A program made the position numbers and the translations under genes. From Bacteroidota bacterium (GTDB lineage Bacteria; Bacteroidota; Bacteroidia; Chitinophagales; Saprospiraceae): DNA of 64,000 nucleotides. Each line of letters opens with the position of its first letter. Within the stretch, counting starts at the first letter, position 1. The notes under the pieces are model-generated. The model was not told where the DNA came from, made no database searches, and worked only from the letters and a program-made list of their open reading frames with translations. Below, one piece after another: positions 60,006 through 64,000 of this stretch. The DNA lies in NCBI GenBank assembly GCA_963169455.1, contig CAUJDW010000125.1, positions 221,672 through 285,671 on the forward strand. The letters run 5' to 3'.

Positions 60006-60941
60006 GTGGGAACTTCGAAGCAGATCACCAGCCATATCCTCATGATCCGCCCGGCCAATTTCGGCTACAACGAACAAACGGCCGCCAACAACGCCTTCCA
60101 GGTGCAGGACCAGTCCCTGAGCTCCCGGGAGATCAGCCGCAGGGCGCTGGAAGAGTTCGACACCTTCGTGCTCCGCCTCCGGTGCAAAGGGGTGGACGTC
60201 ATCGTGGTGGAAGATACGCCTGCGCCGGCCAAACCCGACGCCGTGTTCCCCAACAACTGGGCTACTTTCCACGAGGACGGGCGGGTGGTAACCTACCCCA
60301 TGAATGCGCCGCTGCGCCGCCTGGAACGCAGGGAAGACATTTTCCGGATGCTGTCCGGAAATTTCGTGCTTGGGGAACACCTGCGCCTCGAACACTATGA
60401 GGAGGTGGATAAATTTCTGGAGGGCACCGGCAGCCTCATCCTGGACCGCCCCAACCGCCTGGCCTACGCCTGCCTCAGCCCACGCACCGACGAAGGCCTG
60501 CTCGACGAATTCTGCCGGGCCTTCAGTTGCGAAAAAGTGGCTTTCACCGCCGTCGATGGCCAGGGCCGGGAAATTTACCACACCAATGTCATGATGGCCC
60601 TGGGGGAAACTTTTGCAGTCATCTGCCTGGAGTCGGCGCCTGATCCGGGGGAACGCGAAATGTTGCTGGAGCGCCTCGCCGCTACGGGAAAGGATGTCAT
60701 TGAGATCAGCCTGGCGCAGATGATGGCTTTCGCCGGCAACATGCTGCAGGTGCGCAGCCTGGATGGCGACACCTACCTCGTCATGTCCGAACAGGCTTAC
60801 CAATCTCTGACGGAACAGCAGATCGCGCACATCCACCGGCATACCAAAATCCTGCACAGCCCCCTTTACACGATCGAAAAGTATGGCGGAGGCAGCGCCC
60901 GCTGCATGATGGCGGAGGTTTTTCTGCCCGAAAAGCCGTAG
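60006..60941 (+). CDS. ctlX: Citrulline utilisation hydrolase CtlX-type amidinotransferase-fold protein
   Basis: The 311-residue protein starts at GTG 60006 and belongs to the arginine deiminase-like fold. Landmarks are HILMIRPANFGYNEQTAANNAFQ, AVFPNNWATFHEDGRVVTYPM (the conserved Asn-Trp segment), IYHTNVMMALGE (His region) and the C-terminal Cys in GGGSARCMMAEVF. Members named CtlX act on citrulline or related guanidino/ureido compounds. The nearby genes do not indicate a citrulline pathway, so the substrate is open. It ends three bases before the GDPD gene's stop codon on the other strand. Confidence 0.85.
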   Translation: MGTSKQITSHILMIRPANFGYNEQTAANNAFQVQDQSLSSREISRRALEEFDTFVLRLRCKGVDVIVVEDTPAPAKPDAVFPNNWATFHEDGRVVTYPMNAPLRRLERREDIFRMLSGNFVLGEHLRLEHYEEVDKFLEGTGSLILDRPNRLAYACLSPRTDEGLLDEFCRAFSCEKVAFTAVDGQGREIYHTNVMMALGETFAVICLESAPDPGEREMLLERLAATGKDVIEISLAQMMAFAGNMLQVRSLDGDTYLVMSEQAYQSLTEQQIAHIHRHTKILHSPLYTIEKYGGGSARCMMAEVFLPEKP

Positions 60942-60944
60942 GGC

Positions 60945-61814
60945 CTATCTGCCTGCTTTTCGGAATGCATCAAAAACCTCGGCGGGGCGGTCGGTGGCGA
61001 ACACACCGGCGCCGGCCTGGAAGAGGGCCTGATAAACGCGCGGGCCGCGCGCCATGGCCTTCGCATCGAGGTTGCCCATAGTTCCGATGATGGCCGGGAT
61101 GCCGTTTTGGCGAAGTTTTTCATAGAATCCGGCGCTTCGGGCCTGTACGCCTGTAAAGGCCATGAGCTTTTCCGGAGGGATGCCGCTGGCCAGGTATCTT
61201 TCCAGTTCCTCCTCATTGCGGATGGTGGCGGAGATCACGAGCTCCGGCGCCAGCCGGTGCGCTTCCAGCGCGCCTTCGAGGCTGTAGGTGATCAGGACGG
61301 CATAATCGCCCGCCCCGGCGGCCTCAATGGCGGAGATCACCCGGGAAAAAGGCACGCCCCTTTTTACGTCCAGGGTGAGCACAGCGCGGCCTTTGCACCA
61401 TTGGAGCGCCTCTTCCAGGTGGGGGATGCGGAATGGCGTTTCCCGGCCGTAGTCATCCACAAGAAAGAGCTCGCGGATACTTTCCCAGCCGGTGCTGTCG
61501 AGGCTCCCTCTGCCGGTAGTCGTCCGGTTCAGGGTTCTGTCGTGCATCAGGATCAGCACGCTGTCCCTCGTCATGTTGACATCGCATTCGATAAAAGCGG
61601 GCGCCTGGCGCAGGGTGTAATCGAAGGTTTCCAGTGCGTTTTCCGGGTAGCCGGCGATGAATCGCCCGCCGCGGTGGGCGCTGATCACGGGAACGCGCGC
61701 TTCCCGCAGCCCGGCCAGGCAGGCGTAGATGCTGTTCGGAGGGAAGCCCTGCTGCCCCCGGGACGGGTAAAGGGAAATGGCCAGGAAAAGGCCGGGGAGT
61801 AGTTTTTTCAGCAT
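60945..61814 (-). CDS. Glycerophosphodiester phosphodiesterase family protein, exported
   Basis: The start at MLKKLLPGLFLAISLYPSRG (ATG 61812-61814) gives a signal peptide and 289 residues. The GDPD barrel is marked by PVISAHRGGRFIAGYPENALETF (HR motif and Glu) and FIECDVNMTRDSVLILMHDRTLNRTT (metal-binding Glu/Asp and catalytic His). It hydrolyses glycerophosphodiesters to glycerol-3-phosphate and alcohol. It is convergent with the ctlX-like gene and follows the SPFH gene on the same strand, with a 12-bp hairpin between. Confidence 0.92.
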   Translation of the reverse strand: MLKKLLPGLFLAISLYPSRGQQGFPPNSIYACLAGLREARVPVISAHRGGRFIAGYPENALETFDYTLRQAPAFIECDVNMTRDSVLILMHDRTLNRTTTGRGSLDSTGWESIRELFLVDDYGRETPFRIPHLEEALQWCKGRAVLTLDVKRGVPFSRVISAIEAAGAGDYAVLITYSLEGALEAHRLAPELVISATIRNEEELERYLASGIPPEKLMAFTGVQARSAGFYEKLRQNGIPAIIGTMGNLDAKAMARGPRVYQALFQAGAGVFATDRPAEVFDAFRKAGR

Positions 61815-61828
61815 GGAGGAGAATTTAA

Positions 61829-61857
61829 CAGGAGCCATGCGGGCGGCATGGCTCCTG
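61829..61857 (-). terminator. 12-bp stem hairpin between SPFH and GDPD genes
   Basis: Arms 61829-61840 and 61846-61857 pair exactly around a 5-base loop. It lies 35 bases past the SPFH stop on the minus strand and is followed by TTAAATT. It may end the SPFH transcript or weaken read-through into the GDPD gene. Confidence 0.5.
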
Positions 61858-61891
61858 TTTTCGCCCTGGCGCAAAATCTGTTGTTTCAGGG

Positions 61892-62830
61892 CTACTTCTT
61901 ATCGCCGTGGCCGTTTCGGGCCGGCCCTTTTTTCATATCCTCTCCCAGTTGCTGGGAGGCGACGAAGGATGCCGTCATCTGCGTCAGCATATCGCTGGCG
62001 GAGGAGGGGGCGTTCGGCATCATGATCAGGGTGCTCTTCGAGTGTTCGCCCATGCTCTGCAGGGTGTCGTAGTGCTGGGTCACGACGATCAGGGCCGAGG
62101 CCTCCTGGGAGTTGATGCCCACGCGGTTGAGGACTTCCACCGACTCTTCCAGCCCCTTGGCGATCTCGCGGCGCTGGTCGGCGATGCCCTGGCCCTGGAG
62201 GCGTTTGCTTTCCGCTTCTGCGCGCGCCTTGGCCACGATGCGGATGCGCTCGGCCTCGCCTTCGTATTCGGCGGCGATCTTCTGGCGCTCGGCTGCGTTG
62301 ATGCGGTTCATGGCAATTTTGACCTCCTGGTCGGGGTCGATGTCAGTAACCAGGGCCTTGACGATGCCGTAGCCGTATTCGTTCATGGATTCTTCCAGTT
62401 CCCGGCGGATAGCCATGGCGATGTCGTCCTTGCGTTCGAATACGTCATCCAGTTTCATCTTCGGCACCTCAGCCCGGACGGTGTCGAAGATGTAAGCCGT
62501 GATCTGTTCGTGGGAGTTTTCCAGCCTGTAAAAGGCATCGTACACCTTTTCCGGAAGGATCAGGAACTGCACGGAGACTTTCAGCTTGACGAATACGTTG
62601 TCGCGGGTTTTGGTCTCGACATTTACATCCAGTTGCTGCACCTTGAGGCTCACTTTGCCGGAGACCTTGTCGAAAACAGGTATTTTGAACTGCAAGCCCG
62701 AGCCTTTGATGCTCTGGAACTTGCCCCACCTTTCTACTACGGCCGCCGTTTGCTGCTTCACGGTGAATATCCCGGAAAACACGATAACCAGCCCCAGGAA
62801 AATGATCAAAATAATGATTGGTGATACCAT
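61892..62830 (-). CDS. SPFH/band 7 membrane protein (stomatin/QmcA-like)
   Basis: The 312-residue protein has one N-terminal membrane helix (IIILIIFLGLVIVFSG). The SPFH domain follows (about 25-185): QTAAVVERWGKFQSIKGSGLQFKIP, the VETKTRDNVFVKL strand, then ELEESMNEYGYGIVKALVTDIDPD. A coiled coil (about 190-240, AERQKIAAEYEGEAERIRIVAKARAEAESKRLQ) mediates oligomer assembly in this family. The tail is Gly/Lys-rich. QmcA-like proteins form membrane microdomains and may regulate proteases; no NfeD gene is next to it. Confidence 0.93.
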   Translation of the reverse strand: MVSPIIILIIFLGLVIVFSGIFTVKQQTAAVVERWGKFQSIKGSGLQFKIPVFDKVSGKVSLKVQQLDVNVETKTRDNVFVKLKVSVQFLILPEKVYDAFYRLENSHEQITAYIFDTVRAEVPKMKLDDVFERKDDIAMAIRRELEESMNEYGYGIVKALVTDIDPDQEVKIAMNRINAAERQKIAAEYEGEAERIRIVAKARAEAESKRLQGQGIADQRREIAKGLEESVEVLNRVGINSQEASALIVVTQHYDTLQSMGEHSKSTLIMMPNAPSSASDMLTQMTASFVASQQLGEDMKKGPARNGHGDKK

Positions 62831-62942
62831 AGTCTTTCAATTTTTAGGGTTTATCCTTTAATGCCTTAACAAATTACTAACATTTGGGGCTTTATGCTAA
62901 TTTTTTGCGATGAAGAGGGGTAAAAAGTCGAGGAAAAGGGGA

Positions 62943-62995
62943 GGGCCGGATGGTTGAGGGCGCCCGGGAAAGCCCTGAATGGGGTACTCCGGCCC
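62943..62995 (-). terminator. Possible terminator after the redoxin gene
   Basis: An 8-bp pair GGGCCGGA/TCCGGCCC (62943-62950 with 62988-62995) encloses a 37-base loop with a smaller GAGGGC/GCCCT-type pairing. It starts seven bases after the redoxin stop on the minus strand and is followed by pyrimidine-rich DNA. The long loop makes it only a weak candidate. Confidence 0.35.
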
Positions 62996-63001
62996 AATGG
63001 G

Positions 63002-63538
63002 TCATCTCAGTATCCCCGCCATATCCTTTTCCAGGCTTTCCATGGGCGACTCGACGATGCGGCCCAGTTCATTGCCATCTTTGACAAAAATGAAAGTAGG
63101 GACGTATTCGACGTTCCAGCCGGTTTCTTCGTGCTGAGGGCTCTGCTTGTAGAAATCCGGGTGGTTGCTCAGGGCGATGAGGGTAAACTGTTTTTCGTCG
63201 TAACCCAGGTAGTCCAGTATTTTGTAGAAATGCGGTATTTCGCGCTGGCTGTCCGAGCACCAGGCGCCGATGAAGCCGAGGATGGTTACGCCCTCCAGCA
63301 TGCCGCTCAGCCCCTCCAGGCTTGCCTCGTCCACGGTGTAGTTTTCATATTCGTCCTGGAACCAGCCGGCGAAGGCTTCCTGCTGCAGCCCCTCCCTGTT
63401 GATCCTGCCCACCAGGATGAGTTCCTCTTCGTGGTTGACGGTTTGCTGGTTTACAGCCGGCGCAGGCGCCGGGTTTTCTACTTGGCCGAATGCCGGCGGG
63501 GCAAACAGCAGTGTAAGATAGATCAGTCGTTTTTGCAT
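63002..63538 (-). CDS. Exported thioredoxin-fold protein with single active-site Cys
   Basis: The start at MQKRLIYLTLLFAPPAFG (ATG ending at 63538) gives a signal peptide and 178 residues. The thioredoxin fold is marked by TILGFIGAWCSDSQREIPHFYK and the cis-proline loop YVPTFIFVKDGNELGRIVE. The active site reads WCSDS instead of WCxxC, so only one redox Cys remains. This could mean a monothiol, a chaperone-like role or reduced disulfide activity. An N-terminal Pro/Ala-rich stretch (about 25-40) precedes the domain. It is on the same strand as the partial gene at the right edge. Confidence 0.85.
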   Translation of the reverse strand: MQKRLIYLTLLFAPPAFGQVENPAPAPAVNQQTVNHEEELILVGRINREGLQQEAFAGWFQDEYENYTVDEASLEGLSGMLEGVTILGFIGAWCSDSQREIPHFYKILDYLGYDEKQFTLIALSNHPDFYKQSPQHEETGWNVEYVPTFIFVKDGNELGRIVESPMESLEKDMAGILR

Positions 63539-63622
63539 TTTTTTATTTGTTATCTGGCCCGGTTTTTGGGCCGGCCTTACGTAAATAACCCTTGATGGCA
63601 AATAGTGTTCGAATGAAACTAT

Positions 63623-64000
63623 TTACACCCCCTGCCTTCTCAGTTCCAACTGCGTTTCCATAACATCTTCCAGGAAAGGCCTGCACTTGCGGAAGTTGAT
63701 GACGTGCAGCAGGTGGAAGGAAAAGTCGTGGATGAACATATAGACAGCCTGAAGGAGCACGGCCCAGCCGAAGCCGCGCCACAGTTCGGGATAGGCAATT
63801 TCCGGCAGCCGCCCGAGCGTGAGCAGGTACAGGCCGGCGAAGAAATAACCCACTTCCAGCCCGATATTCAGCAGCAGCATCTTCTCCACGTGGCGCTGCA
63901 CCTCGAAGCGTTGGAAGACGTTGCTGTGCCTGAATCGCCGGAAATAGACGTGGTTGTACATCAGCAGGGCGATGGCCAGGTTGATGGCCGACCACGCCAG
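63623..64000 (-). CDS. Partial membrane protein, N-terminal part outside the window
   Basis: The last 125 residues are visible; the frame stays open to the right edge. They contain helices such as the LAWSAINLAIALL segment at the edge, VEKMLLLNIGLEVGYFFAGLYLL and WAVLLQAVYMFIHDFSFHLLHVINF. The stop is at 63623. It resembles small uncharacterised Bacteroidota membrane proteins (possibly DUF6992), but this assignment is uncertain. Confidence 0.55.
   Translation of the reverse strand: MAWSAINLAIALLMYNHVYFRRFRHSNVFQRFEVQRHVEKMLLLNIGLEVGYFFAGLYLLTLGRLPEIAYPELWRGFGWAVLLQAVYMFIHDFSFHLLHVINFRKCRPFLEDVMETQLELRRQGV

Noticed and set aside
59910..60857. N-terminal extension of the 59034-59909 protein to 60857
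   Set aside because: It is antisense to the well-supported ctlX-like gene and has no domain; the signal peptide at MTHCRAYRTG marks the true start.

Overview
The window looks like the chromosome of a Bacteroidota bacterium, most likely a free-living or marine Saprospiria-type organism. The evidence is a SusC/SusD pair, three proteins ending in type IX secretion (T9SS) sorting domains, Y_Y_Y-type glycan sensors, a LytS/LytTR two-component pair, DUF3810 and SUI1-like genes, and TAnnTTTG-like promoter boxes. Most of the window is GC-rich. Roughly the first 7.7 kb is visibly richer in A+T. I saw no tRNA, rRNA or CRISPR array.

Region 1 (1-7773, all minus strand) is a transporter-type beta-glucan cluster without SusC/D. 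It holds two GH17-family proteins, one of them fused to the C-terminus of an MFS sugar transporter, a second MFS transporter, a small membrane protein, a GH30 lipoprotein and a third GH17 gene. This set fits uptake and breakdown of laminarin-like beta-1,3/1,6-glucan. The last GH17 gene has lost its 5' end to a 1.2-kb IS630-family element (7772-8973), whose transposase is split by an apparent -1 frameshift.

Region 2 (9049-19745) holds a GNAT acetyltransferase, a 1499-residue multidomain T9SS protein, an SH3-type lipoprotein, PriA, an aldo/keto reductase and an NAD(P)-binding oxidoreductase. A dispersed repeat lies directly in front of priA.

Region 3 (19876-38478, all minus strand) is a polysaccharide utilisation locus. 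From upstream to downstream it has a membrane-spanning Y_Y_Y/LuxR regulator, a small lipoprotein, a T9SS-secreted GH144-like glucanase, a protein with six tandem carbohydrate-binding-like modules, a GH144-like lipoprotein, a GH3 beta-glucosidase, SusC and SusD. A strong hairpin then separates SusD from an AraC regulator. GH144 with GH3 points to beta-1,2-glucan as the substrate; this is inferred from families only.

Region 4 (39140-45305) is the most unusual part. Two large AAA+ proteins are divergently encoded. One is ClpA/ClpB-like and ends in a segment that resembles bacterial release factor 2 with the GGQ catalytic domain removed. The other has two CbbX-like AAA modules behind two copies of a beta-rich domain. 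A role in handling stalled ribosomes or their products is a hypothesis worth testing.

Region 5 (45413-64000) is mainly housekeeping: an O-methyltransferase, a subtilisin-like protease with a large insertion, a 0.6-kb tandem-repeat tract, a DciA-like protein and RecF in overlapping order, a CDF metal transporter, a YceI/LytS/LytTR operon, a DUF58 protein, thioredoxin, a DUF3810 membrane protein, a SUI1-like factor, a CtlX-type hydrolase, a glycerophosphodiester phosphodiesterase, an SPFH protein, a redoxin and a partial membrane protein.
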